DNA of 64,000 nucleotides from Sambucus nigra (Eukaryota; Streptophyta; Magnoliopsida; Dipsacales; Adoxaceae): the NCBI GenBank assembly GCA_949130495.1, contig OX422222.1:277688109-277752108 (forward strand). Direction: 5' to 3'. The notes beneath the pieces are model-generated. The model saw only the letters and a program-made list of their open reading frames with translations, did no database searches and was not told the DNA's origin. Shown in pieces: positions 20,871-34,034 of the stretch (the stretch's first letter is position 1; each line of letters begins with the position of its first letter). The position numbers and the translations under genes were made by a program.

Positions 20871-23497
20871 ATTGGTCCGATTTCTCTTTGACTTTTTCTT
20901 ATATCTTTAACTGCTCATAAGTTTCACACTGGGACTCCGATTGAGGTGTCGTTTCTTCCTATGTACTTGTAAACTCGATATCTTCAACTTTTCTTTAGAC
21001 GCCTCATCAGAAATTCTAGGTAAAAATTACAACTTTACCCTTTTGACTTTCCTTCTTTTCTTTTTCGATTCTTCTAGTTTCTTTCTTTCTTTATTGACAT
21101 CAGATACCTGTAAATTGAGTACGAAATACCAGAAACTCGGTGTACTCATTAGAATAAGTCAGTAGCAAGATTATGACGTAAAATCAAATTGATTACATTG
21201 TTCGAGGTGCTAAAAGTAACTAAATTAAAGGGATAAATTTGGAAGAATTTATGCCTAATCAAATCCCCCTAACTTAGAACTTTTCGCATCCCGTGTAATG
21301 TAAAAGAATCCTAGCAAGGCTCAACTCTTGAAAATCAATTTATTGGGATAGAATACCTTTTTCGCGGGTAAGCGATTGCATTTAGCGTATGCAACAAGTC
21401 TTTGAACCCCTAGGTCACCCTAGTAGGACGAGTGGTGTCTCGTGAGCTTTTGCAGCGAATATACCCACAAAATTCTACTCAAAGAAACTCAAAATATGCA
21501 AAAATTGTATAATTCAAACCTTCCTAGAAAATAATCATCATCAAGTCATGTTCAAGAGTCTCAAATCATAGTGCGTGTATGCGGAGCCAGAAATTGAACT
21601 GCGGATTTCCACCGATTGACCATTACGTTACTTATCCGAAAATTCATTTTGATTTCAAAATCTCACGGATTTCTCTCACAAACGAATCACTCGACAATGT
21701 GGCTATTCTCTCGGTATGCGTGATGTTAAGAGTAAATGTAATGGACGCAAAGTCACGCACACAAATTGAAAGACGAAAATATATGGTGAATAGATCTCAT
21801 CATCAGAATACGATAATTGGGAAACGGGAACATCGCATTTTTCCACACATTTAATCTCTTATATTATCTTTTTGTATCTTATCTCTCCATGCGGTAACTA
21901 ATTTCGCAATTTGGACTCGTCTAGGACTTTTTCGGGTAAAAGGTGTATTGGGTAAGATTGAAAAAGGTTAAGAATTTCAGAATTGAAAAGTTTTGCTTAT
22001 GATGTCCATTAGTGCTTTTCCGGGATTTTTCTCCTTTTCTTCTCCTTTTCTCTAATTTTTTTTATATTTTTCACTCTTTTCTTTTCTTGCTATTTTTGTT
22101 GAGCATTTCTATTTTTTTCTTGCCCCTTCTTATGCACTTTCTGGACTTAAATTCTGAATTTTTCCATTTTTCATAATTTTGGGTTATTTGGGTTTTTCGG
22201 GTTGTCAAACGAAAGGAAAAATTATTCGACTCAAATTTGGGTTACAAAATGGATAATTTTTCACAACTTTTTATGGCCGATATTTTTGGGTAACAAACGA
22301 TGGCCTACTTCATTGTCCGAATTACTTATTAATTTACCATATGCGTCTCGAGATTAATTTAATTTAGAGATTTGTAGTGCGCTTTTCGAGACAACATTTC
22401 ATTTCCCATAACCGATCAAAAGAAAGAATTGAGATCATCAACGACTTATTTAAAACGCTGAATTAGAACTATGAGTTAACCATTAACTCGAATTTATTTA
22501 AAAACTCAAAAAGATCGATAGGCTCGAAATCTCACCGGATTTTGTTAACTCCACACTTATTCGTTAAGTCGTCAATTTTCGCATAATTTCCATCTTTGGT
22601 CAATTTTGGCTTAGTGCATTGAATTTTTACAATTTGAGACTTTAAGCTGACTTTTAATGATATTTTTGAAAAATTTAAATTCTAATTTTTATTTATTTTG
22701 AAGAAAAATATTTTTGGATTTTTAAAAATTTTACGATTTTTTTTAGATTTTTGGGCATTTTTGAAAATTTGTGAAGTTTTAGAAATACACACGTGTCACC
22801 CCCCTAACTTAGACTTTTGCATTGTCCTCAAGCAAAAAGGACTAAAATCTAACTCAAAGCGAATGAAAAGTGCGGAAAAATAAAACAAACAAATATTTAA
22901 AATGCATAAAGACACTAAATGCATAAAGACACGGTTTTTTCCGCATTAGCTCTGACCCGTTTCAAATCCATTTTCGTAAAAATCTTTAGGTGACCAGCCA
23001 CAGGGACGCCAGGCTTAGGAGTCAATTATTATTTGACGTGTTGCAGCTGCTATGGACGTTACAGGACCTCGGTAGTATACGCTTTCACTTTTATTAGATC
23101 ATTTTCATCATTTAGTTATTTTAGTCGGGCATGTCACCCATCTTTAGTTAGTGGTTATTTCAGAGCTATTTTGTTCCCATTTTATTTCCAGTTGTTGCAT
23201 TTGATTTTTATTATGGATTATTGTTTGTGGATTTCAGGCTGGAATGTTTACTCCAGACACAATTATTTATTAAGTTGTTTCATCATTTGTTGTGTTGTTT
23301 ACTGGAATGGTGAATGTGGTCTATTAGTTTAAATTATTACATGTTAATAAAAAGATTAAAATTTTAACACCGGGCCATTAGGGTATTAGTAATATAATTG
23401 TGTTTCGACAGTGTTGCTAAGAATGGAACCATTAATAATTCCTATTGAATTTAATAATCAAGTGATCACCCAAGATTAGAATAGGCAGGGTGTCACA

Positions 23498-24310
23498 GAC
23501 GACCGTGTTCGGATTGACCTCCGCATCCTTCCCCTTCTTCGTTCGAATTTCCACATAAGCATCAAGACTATGTGGCTTACCCCCAAGGGCCACTTCCCCT
23601 CTCCTGAAATAAAATAACGCAAAATTAGTAAATTAATATATAATTATCACTAAATAAAATAAAATAAAACTAAAATAAAAAAAATATTAAAAACTTACTA
23701 TCCTCTGCTTCACCTCGGCATAAGACGTATGCCTGGGGTAGTGCACGTCAACCTTTTTGGCCCAATTTGCCCTTCCTGATTGACGAGAAGACAACTGCCT
23801 CTCCGAGACCTCATTATCGACTAACTGTTGCGAGCTTGTCAATGAGACTGGCTCCTTTAAGGGTACATATCCCGAAGTTGCCAGATGGACTCCCAGTCCT
23901 GGCCAAAGTACCGTACGCGCATGTTTTTCTTCCACGTTTTTTACTGATCTCTTAATTGTTCAAACATGGAGTTGCGTAAATATGTGGGCAAGCCGAATTG
24001 TTACTATCAAAAGAATACAAAATAAAGAGAATGTGAGTTAGTAGTATTTAAATTATAAAATATAATAAAATATAAATATAAATGTAAAACATACAAAACA
24101 ATAAGAAAGTGTGCAAGTACTTGTAATTCCCCTCAGATGATCGTCTTAAGCTCGTAGGGCACATTCTTCCAATTTGTGTACGGGGGGCCTACAATCATCT
24201 TCAGCAACTCCAAGTCCCTAACTTATAAGGTCATTTTTTTCTCCACTAGGTTTCCGATTTTCCCCACTTTGGGGGCCTAGTGTTAGACGAGCCTTCCTCG
24301 CCCCCGCTTA
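23498..24310 (-). pseudogene. CACTA second gene, Ptta/En/Spm transposase-like remnant
   Basis: On the minus strand, pieces separated by stops and intron-like gaps resemble the plant Ptta/En/Spm transposase family. Around 24120-24230 there is a block with LELLKMIVG...NWKNVPYELK. At 23687-23935 there is a basic segment with RQSGRANWAKKV followed by HTSYAEVKQR. At 23498-23610 there is GGKPHSLDAYVEIRTKKGKD. In autonomous CACTA elements this gene encodes the DNA-binding partner of the TNP2 product. The gene is cut at 23497 by the solo LTR; a short tail may lie at 15840-15935. Family assignment is by motif memory and is moderate. Confidence 0.55.
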
Positions 24311-24854
24311 CCTAACGCCCTGATGTAGACATTTCTTGCAAAAATAGTTTTTATTAGTATAAACATATATACGAGAAAATTATTGAAATACAAATGAATA
24401 AAAGCATTAAATTGATTAAAATCCAAATGAATTAAAGCACTAAAAGAGTACAAGTTAATGACATTATAAGAATACAAATCCATATCATAAATCAAACTAA
24501 GCATTGTTTCAAATAATTGGAATACTTATTACAAATCTAAAAAATGTTCTAAATTCGGGTCATGTCATAGACTTTGAATTAATGATTCAACTGATTAAAA
24601 TCCAAATTAACATAGTCATTAACCAACCAATTTTGATTCAAATCCACAAAAACTTTTCAAATCCAAATGAGTAAAAGCATTAAACTGTCGTTCGATAATA
24701 ATAAAGTACTAGAAGAATACAAATAATTGTAATACTTATTACAAATCTAAAAATTATTTCAAATTCGGGTTATCATCTAAAATGAATTGATATTCGGTAG
24801 GAGTAGCCAAATCATCGACGCTACTGGTTAGACACTTTGTCACTTGTAGGATGA

Positions 24855-27800
24855 TTGATCACGGCTCGTTATTAATATACTCTGAGTAAAACACTTGTTT
24901 GGCCTTTTGAAAAGTACAAATAAACGGCTCATCGCTCATGTGCTCGTTACTCTTCAACTTGGACAAGTCAACCATGATTAAATTGGTATCAGGATCAACT
25001 TTACAAGTATTTTTATCCTCAACTCTTACCCAATCACAGTAAAAGATAATCTCTTTGAAGCTTACATAGTCCAATTCAAATATATTCTGAATGACACCAT
25101 AGTAAGTCATTTCAGCTTCAATAAGGATTTTGCTCTCGCTCGAAAATAAGTAAGAGCCTTGTATGAAATGCCTGAGTTATGTACATTTATATTTTCCTCA
25201 TACACCCTTGCACCGAATACATAGTCGTTCAATCGATACTTTTTGTACTCGTGTGCCATGAACAAGGGTCCAGTGACTAGATGAGTAAGCCTTGATGTCG
25301 CATCACCTTGTGTGACACCCCCAACCTAAATTCATTGTTTGATTGTGTCATCGTTCTTCGTCTTTTATTGTTTCCACACGCATCATATTTTCTGCATTGA
25401 TCGTGGCAAACATATTACCAAATTTATCATGTATAAAAATTAAAATAATATAAACTTACTTTTTCCATTCTTCGACATCTTCACGTGTGTCAAATAGATA
25501 ATGAGATAATTGTTCATGCTATAAATTCATCACTATTATCCACGTTGCTTAGGTCAGGCATATATTTGGGAGTGTAGATTAATGACTCCATGGTGATGTA
25601 TTCCTCTGCAATTGATCCTTCAATGTATCGTGTATTCTTGATATAATCTTTGAAAACTTTCATCAACCTTTCAAATGAGTACATCCACCGATATCTAACT
25701 GGGTCCTAAAGAAGTGCCTTGTCGCATAAGTGTACCAACAAATGAACACTTATGTCAAAAAATAACAGGGGAAAGTACTTCTCTAACATAGATATCACTT
25801 CAGCAACGGCTAATTTTACGGCCATTATGCATTTTTGATTGGCTACTTTCTCATATAAAAGTGTAAAGCAGATGCTAATTTGCACGATGGCCCTTTACGA
25901 ATCATTGTGCTTGGAGAAACAATGCTTAAACAACAGAGGAACTAATTACATGATCACATGCCAATCGTGGGACTTGCACTCATGTAAATTATGGGTAACA
26001 TAATTCACAATCCTTTGCAAGTTGGATGAAAAAATAGATGGACCCTTCAAATTATATATTGTGTCTAAATGCACCTTTATCTCCTCACTCGTCAAAATAA
26101 ATGCACCATTGGGAATTATTGTCATTCCCCTACTATCTTCTTTTAACCATAGTTGTGGCTTAAGTTTCAACAATTTAAGGTATTTTCGTGCATTTTTTTC
26201 CATCCTTCGAATGACTCCCCCAAGGCATGTGCCCAGGATATGTTCAGTGATGTTCTTCTTCGCATGCATCACATCCAATATATAGCGCACTAGGTTGCTC
26301 TTCTAATAAAGCAAGTTAAATAAAATTGACCTCCTAGACCATGCCTTTCTTGTCTCTATTCCATCCCTAGTTGGGGCCTTCTTATGATTGACATTCTTCA
26401 ATTTATAATTCTTACCTGCCATATTAGGGTCACAATTAGGAGATTTACTCTCAATTTCTGAACTTGAAACTTTTCTCGAAGGTAGCCTATGTTCAACCCC
26501 GCCCGATAAAAAATTAGAACCTTTCTCAAATCTAAAACTATGAGCGGGGGATAAAAGCCTCATATGACAATGGTATATATTTTTTGAGCTAACAATGAGA
26601 CGCAGAGATTTTGTATCCTCTCCACAAATAAGACACCCCAAATAACTATGTACTACACAATCGGATAATGTCCTACAAGCTGAAAAATTATAAATTGCCC
26701 ACATCAACATAGCTTTCAGCGTAAACTCTTGTTTGTTTAAAAGAGTCAAATTCTTGCACATCCTCTTCAAACAACTCATTTAATTCTTCTACTAAAGGGG
26801 CCAAGTAGACATCGATGTCCTCACTTGGTGCCATTAGCCCAGGTATCAACAGAGACCATATTAAAAATTCAGATTTCATACACTCTGAAGAAGGGAGGTT
26901 GAGTGGTGCTAGGATAAGTGGCCATACACTTTGATTATTTCTTAGATTTTTGAATGGATTGAAACCATTTGTTGATGTTGCCAAATGAATGGTACACTAT
27001 TCTCGAGAAATATCAGGATACTCGTAATTCATCATCTTCCAAGCTGTAAAATCAATAAGATGATACATAAAATTCTCCCTTACTTATGCCCTAGCATGCC
27101 AAGTTAATGCCTCCACTATCCATGGCACTGTGAAAAAAATGCTTCAATCTAAGCCCAACAGGAAACTATTTCAACACTTTTTGAGGCACTTTTGAGCTTG
27201 TGCCTTCCTTACCAGTTTATTGCACATATCTAGGTTCCTCGCATACGGGATACCGATTGAGATTTTTATACTCCTTTTGGTATAGTATACAGTCATACGC
27301 ATAAGTTTAAATTGATTTATACTTCATTCCTAAACCTTTAAAACTGTTCTTCATAGTAGGATAGCTATTTGGAAGCGTATTCTGCTTGGATAGCAAGCCT
27401 TTCACCTAATTCAAAATTCATGTCACGCTATTGCTAGATAAACTATATTGGGTCTTAAAACTATGCAAACGAACTATGGCATGTAATGTTATTTGATCTT
27501 TATCACAGCCAGGGTACAACGGTTGGGTCGCCTTAAATTTCAATCTTTGATAGTCATCGTCAAGGTTTATCCCAATATCTTCATGATCACCCGAACCTTG
27601 TATGTTGTCAGTGACCTCATTTTCTTCCGCTTCATGAACTCCATACGCACCATCAACTAAATCCTCTAGGATATTATAATCTACAATGTCTTCATACTCT
27701 TGCACATATATCCTACTTGTTGATTATTGTGAAGGTTGATCAGGGACAAAAGGAATATGTGACTCCCCATAAAAAAAACTAAAATCGATAACTATCTTGC

Positions 27801-28000
27801 ATACTACATCTTAACAAATGTAGTTCAACTATTTTCCACTCAAAAACCTTGTCATTCCTACACTTAGCAGACGGACACGGTAATTCTTCATCATTTAACA
27901 TCTCTTTGTGTATTTCATATATTCATTATCACCTCTGCGAAATATATCACATCGTCTATGTCTCACCCATCCATTCTTTGTATAGAAGATATCCCATCAC
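24855..28000 (-). pseudogene. TNP2-like CACTA transposase, degenerate
   Basis: Read on the minus strand, TNP2 blocks appear in the family order. A transposase-associated Cys segment (LPCPSAKCRN) lies near 27880. An N-terminal block with QPLYPGCDK is at 27418-27705. The catalytic-region block GFNPF...WPLILAPLNLPS...LLIPG...DIDVYLAPLVEEL is at 26700-26984. MWAIYNFSA...CLICGEDT follows at 26303-26779. LDVMHAKKNITEHILGT...SHDWHVIM is at 25946-26290. A DUF4218-like PVRYRWMYSFERLMKVFKDY block lies near 25680, and a DUF4216-like tail (YYGVIQNIFELDY) at 24859-25110. Many stops and frameshifts separate the blocks, and intron remnants are likely, for example around 25340-25500. Its product would cut at the CACTA ends; this copy cannot. 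Confidence 0.88.
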
Positions 28001-28079
28001 AAATACTATAAACAATCACCTATTATGGGTAAAAAGCGTTTATTCATGGATTAGTATAAATAAAAGTGTGAAAATCTAG

Positions 28080-28640
28080 TTTCCAGTAAATGTTGTACTT
28101 CAAGATTGACATTTCATCTTTCGGTGCTATATTATGTAAACAATATAAATTAATTTCATTGTTAACACGATATGTATTATGAATCCTATTTCATCCATAC
28201 CATCTGCAGGGTGAATGGTCCTATCCCATTCAAGACCGCATATTTCTGTAATACACTTTGCAGCTCATCCACATTGTTCCAATTTGAGAAAAATTTGGCA
28301 GCATATCCCCATAGCTCTCCAAGTACACGACATAGATTTGCAAGTGTTCGCGATATTTTAATTTATCAATTGAAATAACACTTAACACCGCATCATCTAA
28401 TATGTACCCAGAAAACATTAAGAGACGACAGCAGAACTTCCCCCCAAAGTAGCAAGTGTAAGCCACTAAAACATTATTATAAAGAAACTATGATATCCCA
28501 AACTATCTAAACGAGACAATTCGAGAGATCTCATTATAGGAATAATGACTCTCGAACGGGTCTAAGGGCTATTGAATGTGCAAACATAAGAACTAGAAGG
28601 CTAGTATCTATGCACACTATATGTAACTTAAGAGGCTTAT
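28080..28640. other. CACTA interior, no clear coding
   Basis: Upstream part of the minus-strand TNP2 gene or its intron. Short frames are present but none carries recognisable blocks. Confidence 0.4.
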
Positions 28641-29001
28641 AACTGTGTATAATTTAACCCAATAGAATTTATTTGGTAATTGGCAGTAATGGAGGTAACG
28701 TTGGAACATGCATTGTTTGATAATTCAAATTTATAATGAATTATATTTTGACCACGTGATACAATAATACGATGGGAAATAATATTACGCTAAAAAAGTA
28801 TTTACTTTTTAAATGAATAATATTACAAACACAAGAGTTAGAAACATATATACTTTTTGATTATACGATTATTTCCCATCGTATTATTATATCACGCGAG
28901 TAAAATCTAGTTTATTTTAAATTTGAATCATCAAACAATGCATGTTTCGATGTTACCGCCAATTACCAAATAAAGTCTATAGTGATGATTTATACATAGT
29001 T
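28641..29001. mobile_element. Foldback MITE (~360 bp)
   Basis: Two arms of about 150 bp in inverted orientation: AACTGTGTATAA...TTTATTTGGTAATTGGC...GGAACATGCATTGTTTGAT... on the left; its imperfect complement on the right includes ATACGATGGGAAATAAT. Only a short centre remains unpaired. A TA or TTA duplication is possible at the edges but ambiguous, so the superfamily is left open. Confidence 0.75.
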
Positions 29002-29254
29002 ATGTTTTATTTATGTTTAATTGTTTAATTGATGTTTTAAAATTTATAGTATATTTCATCACAACCCTAAATGTTAGAAATACCCAAGTCTAACTAACTC
29101 AATGGCCATCTAAATGTTCAAAATCACGAGTCAACAATGATTCAATAATCACAAACAACAATTCAAATATTAATGCGAAACAATTCACCATTGCATGCAC
29201 ATAATTCTAACTTTATTATTACTCACTAAAATATATAGAGACATATGTATGTGT

Positions 29255-29257
29255 GTG

Positions 29258-29306
<49 letters not shown>
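29255..29306. repeat. Microsatellite (GT)n(AT)n
   Basis: A short GT run followed by about 22 AT units. Confidence 0.9.
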
Positions 29307-29309
<3 letters not shown>

Positions 29310-30017
29310 GAAGAAGATGAAAAACCAAAGAGATTGAAATCAGCAGTGGTCGCGATGTCCTGAGATCAAGCAAAACTAAAGCCTATAACAACAATAATAA
29401 ATAACCCACAAATGCAACAACACCCACAAATGCAACGTGATAAATCCAAAAAAAGCCATTTATAATGATATATTTAGCATATTCTTTGCTGAATGAAAAC
29501 CCTAAATATATAACAAACCATGTTTTTTTTTCAAGAACCTAACAAATCCAGTGAATTCATGTGTAATTACACCGTAAACTACTCAAGAAGATCACAACAA
29601 TAATCAATAATTTGAAAATTAAATTTCATATTTACACAATCAGTGCATCCACTGCCATTCATCCCCCCAAACTTCTAACACAATTAGTGTACCCCCTAAC
29701 GTAAAATTTTGTTTTGATTTTGTGAGACCGATGTATAAAAATAAAAGGAAATGAAATAAATGAAGAAATTCAAAGAAACATTCCTGGAAATTCGAAGAAA
29801 TGTGATAAATCGCAACAGCCTTGCACCTAGGGATGAAACCCCCTAAAACTTACAACTTAAATTACCTGAGTTAGGGGGGGGAGGGGAGGAAGAGGAGGAG
29901 GAGGAATGGGGAGGGGAGTTTTTTTGCTGCTAAAATTGCTTGAGAAATCGCCAAAAGAGAGAGAGAATTCGTGAGAGAAGAAGGAAGAGGGAACAACTCT
30001 GACTAGGGTTTAATTTA
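29307..30017. other. CACTA interior between MITE and right subterminal repeats
   Basis: Non-coding. It includes a strongly purine-rich run at about 29872-29925 (G and A only, over 50 bases) and a GAGAGAGAATTCG tract. In the minus orientation this is the promoter/leader side of the CACTA transposase gene, but I see no definite promoter element. Confidence 0.4.
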
Positions 30018-30262
30018 TTTTAAAGTTGTCACGAACGTGTCACGTAAATGTGCATGATAAACAATATGACGTTGTCATGGTCATTGAACATGACACATCT
30101 GTGATAACGTATTTGTCACGGTCAATGAGTTTGACAAGACCGTGATAAGTCCTTATCACGATCATTGATTGTGATAATAAACGCATGTTTTGTTGTCACG
30201 ATTTTTGACCGTGATAACTCTGACCGAGTGAAGGGTGACAATTTTTGTATTTTGGTTTAGTG
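30018..30262. repeat. CACTA subterminal repeats and right terminus
   Basis: Repeated GTTGTCACG, TGTCACGGTCAATG and GTGATAA motifs in both orientations, then TTTTGGTTTAGTG at the end. They mirror the left array, although the 66-bp tandem order is not kept. The copy of the target GAA follows at 30263. Confidence 0.85.
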
Positions 30263-30265
30263 GAA

Positions 30266-31017
30266 AGGTTTTCAAACGAGAAGGGTAGTTCGTTTGAACG
30301 AGATCCAATTTTTCAATGCAAAATTCATTTTTCGGCTTTATCTCATTTTTGGAAAACTTATTATGAATAGGACTTCACAGAGTTTATGCATATACTTTTT
30401 TGTATCCTTAGAGTAAAAAAAACACTCTTCCAAAAAGCTCTTCAATGTTTTTGATCTCCCATGACCACGTTTCCAACTAAAACCATAGTTTGCACCCAAC
30501 TGTTTAAACATCCAATTGTCATCTTTATATGCTTTGAGATCTAGTTTATGGGCACCAAAGTTTATACTCTACATCTTATGAGTATTTATTACATGCCTAA
30601 TTTGTTTACATACGGTGGATTTTCTGTATGACGATTGTCGCTGTGGAGGAGAGGTTAAAGATCGAATACGTGTAATGGCTTGCGAGGGAGTTGCGTCATT
30701 GTGTAAGTTAACTCATGACTTTTTTATTTCCTTATTATAGTGAATTTGTGTGGTTGGGTCGTCCGAGGTCTTTTCCATTTAGGTTTTAGTCGTACATCGA
30801 GCGTTGTGGTTTGATTTACTTATTTTATCTTGCACTCACCTAAATGCATATTTTAGGTTAAGATAAAATTAGTTAATATATTTATCACAACAATCGTTTA
30901 AAATTTGTACTATCTTTATTCGGTAAATTAAATTGTTGAATTTGAAAAAGAAAAAAAGTTGGTTTTTGGGTTTTTTTACCATCTCCATATAAGATTTCGG
31001 CACATAGGACTTTCAAG
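30266..31017 (+). repeat. Element A 5' LTR, second part
   Basis: Continues the LTR broken at 15143 and matches 57430-57785: TTTGAACGAGATCC, CAATGCAAAATTCA, CTTATGAGTATTTATT. A TATA-like TTATGAATAGG near 30361 corresponds to TATAAATAGG at 57550. The LTR ends around AGGACTTTCAAGTGG at about 31017, where a PBS would be expected but a LINE end follows. Confidence 0.65.
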
Positions 31018-31042
31018 TGGCAACAATCTATTTAAGATAACA

Positions 31043-34010
31043 TTTTTTTTAGAGGAAAAGCATCCCTATATTATTAAATCAAACTGGAGAAAAAGCCTCC
31101 CCAGAGTGGCACTTACAAAATAAAAGCAACTTAACAACATTAAAATGAAGCTTTACAAGACCCATTGCGAATCTAAGAATCCAAAATTCTAACATAATGG
31201 CATCCAATAGCATCTAATTTGCAGGCACCCCTGACGATTCTAGGTAATTCTGGAAGAGTTTTGAAGGCTTTTCCTTCTTGAAGATTAATTCCCACATTTG
31301 CCAATTTGTCAGCCACCATATTTGATTCTCTATAACAATGCTTTAAAGAAAATTGCATTTGAGATAGCATAGCTCTTATATCCTTAATAATCTTAAAGAA
31401 TTTCCAAGGGGGTTTCCAGGAGTTACCTATGACTTTCACCACCATCAAAGAGTCAGATTCTATGAGGACATTAACAATCTTGAACTGTAAACACAATTGA
31501 ATCCTCTTTTGTAAGGCAAGAAGCTCCACCTCTGAATTTGTTACAAGATGACCTGGGAAAGCATAGGCAAATATAACCTGATACTTCTCATTACTAACAA
31601 TACCATCATACCCACTAATACTTGGATTTCCCTTTGAAGCACCATCAACATTAAGCTTATAAAAATTTACAGAAGGGGGAATCCATTTAATTAAGGAATG
31701 GAGTCTAGAACACTTCTTAAAAGAAAGGTTAAACATCTCCTTACTACTGAAATCCTGAAGAAGACACTCATTTGAGAATACCATACCACTGCATAAATAT
31801 GAAATCATCCTAATAGAGTTTGTAAGGATGTTTTAGTGCCTAAATTTGTGGGCCCCTAACGAACAAGAATTCGTGGCTTTCCAAATTTCCTAACATATCA
31901 CAATGGGGATCGCTTTGCAAAGGAACCTTTGATAATCTCTTTTTCCTGATCTAAACCACCAGCTCAGAATGGCAGTAGACATATGGTTCATATCACATTT
32001 AATTCCCATATGATTCGAAAAAAATTCCCATACCATTTTTACCTCTGGACATTGAAGGAATAAGTGATTACCTGATTCTGAGTTCTTTAGGCAGGCCTAG
32101 CATCGCGAAACCAATCGAATTCCAACCTTTTGGATGTTATCATCTAGGGGCAGAGAGTTATTTAGGATTTTCCACATGTTTATAGAGAGCTTAATAGGTA
32201 TATTAGGATCCCAAATTCTTTTGTAAGTAATAGAATTTGGGTACCTGCTCTCCATTGCCTTGCAAGATAAAGAGAAAGAGAAGTCTCCCATGTTAGAAGC
32301 CTTCCAGATCCATTTGCCATCCAAGAACTCCATATACTATAAAGCCACATCTTTATATTTCCTCATGTTTCTCTATGCTTGAGAACCCCCTTGCCGGTAA
32401 TGAGACCATGACTTATATTTAGCTTTCATAAAAGCAGTCCATAGAGACTCCTCGGCATAGAATTTCCAAATCAATCTAATGCTAGAGGCTTTAGCAAGAC
32501 ATTGGAAATCTTTGAAGCCAAGACCCCCTAAATATTTTGGCTTACACATCGCCTGCCATTTTTGCCAATGGTGCTTCCAACTATGAGTTTCATTTCCACC
32601 CCAAAAGAATCTGCTGAACATCTTATGGATCCTATTTATGACAGCTTTAGGCGGGTGTTGGGATACAAGGAGGTATGTGGGAATAGAGGAGAGGACATGC
32701 TGAATAAGAATGAACTTTCCACCACTGGATAAAAGCTTTCCTTTCCAACCTTCAATTTTTGACTTGATAGACTCTATAAGAGGAGCATATAAGCAGACCT
32801 TATTTTTTCCCTTGAAAAGGGAAGAACCCAGGTATTTTATAGGTAAGTTTTTTATAGTTAAACCAGTGCAATTTTCTATTGTTGTCCTCCTTTGAATAGG
32901 CATTTTCTTATCCATAATGACACAACTTTTGCTCATGTTAATTTTTTGACCAGAGACACCTGAGTAATCTGCCAAAAAAGTCATCAAGTTGGACAAACTT
33001 TTCTTATCACCTCTAGAAAATACAATCACATCATCTGCAAAAGATAGATTAGAGATGAGAGGGCAACCACTAGGCAAATATAAATTTTTTATTAGTCCAT
33101 TCCTCAAGAGCATGTCTAAACCTCTACTAAGCACTTCTGCTGCCAGGATAAAAAGGCTTGGGGAAAGGGGATCCCTTGCCTCAGGCCTCTTGAAGATTTG
33201 AAAAATCCCTTAGATGATCCATTAATAGTGATTGAGAACCAACTATTTGAAATGCACCTCCAGATCATGTCAATCCACCTTTCTCCAAATCCAAAGGATC
33301 TTAGCACCTTGATTAAAAACATCCAGTGCACTCTATCATATTTTTTTTTATATCCAATTTCACAATAGCATTTCCACCATGAATTTTCCTGCTAATGTTG
33401 AAAGCCATATCTTTTGCTAAGATAACATTGTCTTGAATATATCTACCTTTCACAAAGCCACTTTGATTTGGGGAAATTAGCTTTGGAAGAAACTCACCGA
33501 GTCTATTATTCAGGATCTTAGAGATGATTTTATAGGAGAAGTTACACAAGCTAATATGCCTGAAGTCTGAACAGCTCTTAGGGTGCTTCTTCTTTGGAAT
33601 GAGCACAATATTGTTACTAGACCAACTTTGAGGAATCTCATGACCTGTAAAAAACAATTTATAGCAAGAAGGAGGTCATCTTTAATTATTAGCCAACAAG
33701 ATTTGTAAAAAAACACCATCAAATCCATTAAGACCAGGGGCTGCATCAGAGCTCAGCTCAGATATAGTTGAGTAGATTTCATTTTCAGTAGCATCAGCTT
33801 CTAAAATTTCATTGTGCTCCTCTTCAACCAGTCTTGGTATGTAGTCATTGATGGGAAGATTCTTCACTTGTTGATCAACTTGTAGCAGAGTTTGATAATA
33901 ATATAGAATTGTGGCAGTGATTCCATCCTCGTCCTCTACAACATTGCCATTTACATCTTGAATGTGCTTGATTCCCATTCTTCTGTGTCTATGCTTGACA
34001 CAAGCATGAA
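31043..34010 (-). pseudogene. L1-type LINE ORF2 remnant with RNase H, 5'-truncated
   Basis: Minus strand; the poly-T run at 31043-31050 marks the poly-A tail. The reverse transcriptase fragments run 33978-32373 in shifting frames: NIVLIPKKKHP...SDFRHISL, LISPNQSGFVKGRYIQDN, SRGLRQG, and the catalytic FADDVIVF near 33040. A zf-RVT block (KRIWDPNIPIKLSINMWKIL) is at 32097-32333. A plant-type RNase H is at 31173-31808 with VDGASKGNP, an acidic SEVELLALQ, ESDS and VADKLAN, so the four acidic positions appear to be kept. The apurinic endonuclease domain is absent, so the copy was truncated at its 5' end. Frameshifts and stops leave it dead. No clean target duplication is seen. Confidence 0.9.
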
Positions 34011-34034
34011 AAAACTTTGGTAAGTCATTTAATA

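Larger units (their letters stand above)
18237..22948. mobile_element. 4.7-kb unclassified LTR-like insertion, TSD GCTCT
   Basis: GCTCT is duplicated at 18232-18236 and 22949-22953. Removing the insert restores GGGCTCTGACCCG, as in the related chromovirus LTRs (for example 13890). The insert starts TGATTCAGC and ends CCGCATTA, without terminal inverted repeats. Near 22800 the minus strand reads a GCTTGAGGACAA...TTAGGGGGG/TGACACGTG string, resembling a PPT next to an LTR of TAT/Ogre-type Ty3 elements. Near 19650-19790 the minus strand reads like the end of such an LTR. The left 1.4 kb looks LTR-like on the plus strand. It may be a solo or composite LTR of a large Ty3 family; no coding domains are visible. 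Confidence 0.55.

Noticed and set aside
25311..25330. TGTGACACCCCCAACC as the end of another reverse-oriented LTR
   Set aside because: On the minus strand the adjacent sequence reads as TNP2 coding (GGVTQGDATSRLTHLVTGPL), and no further LTR similarity or second terminus is present.
32710..33201. Plus-strand frames at 32710-32895 and 32989-33201
   Set aside because: They are antisense shadows of the LINE reverse transcriptase on the minus strand.
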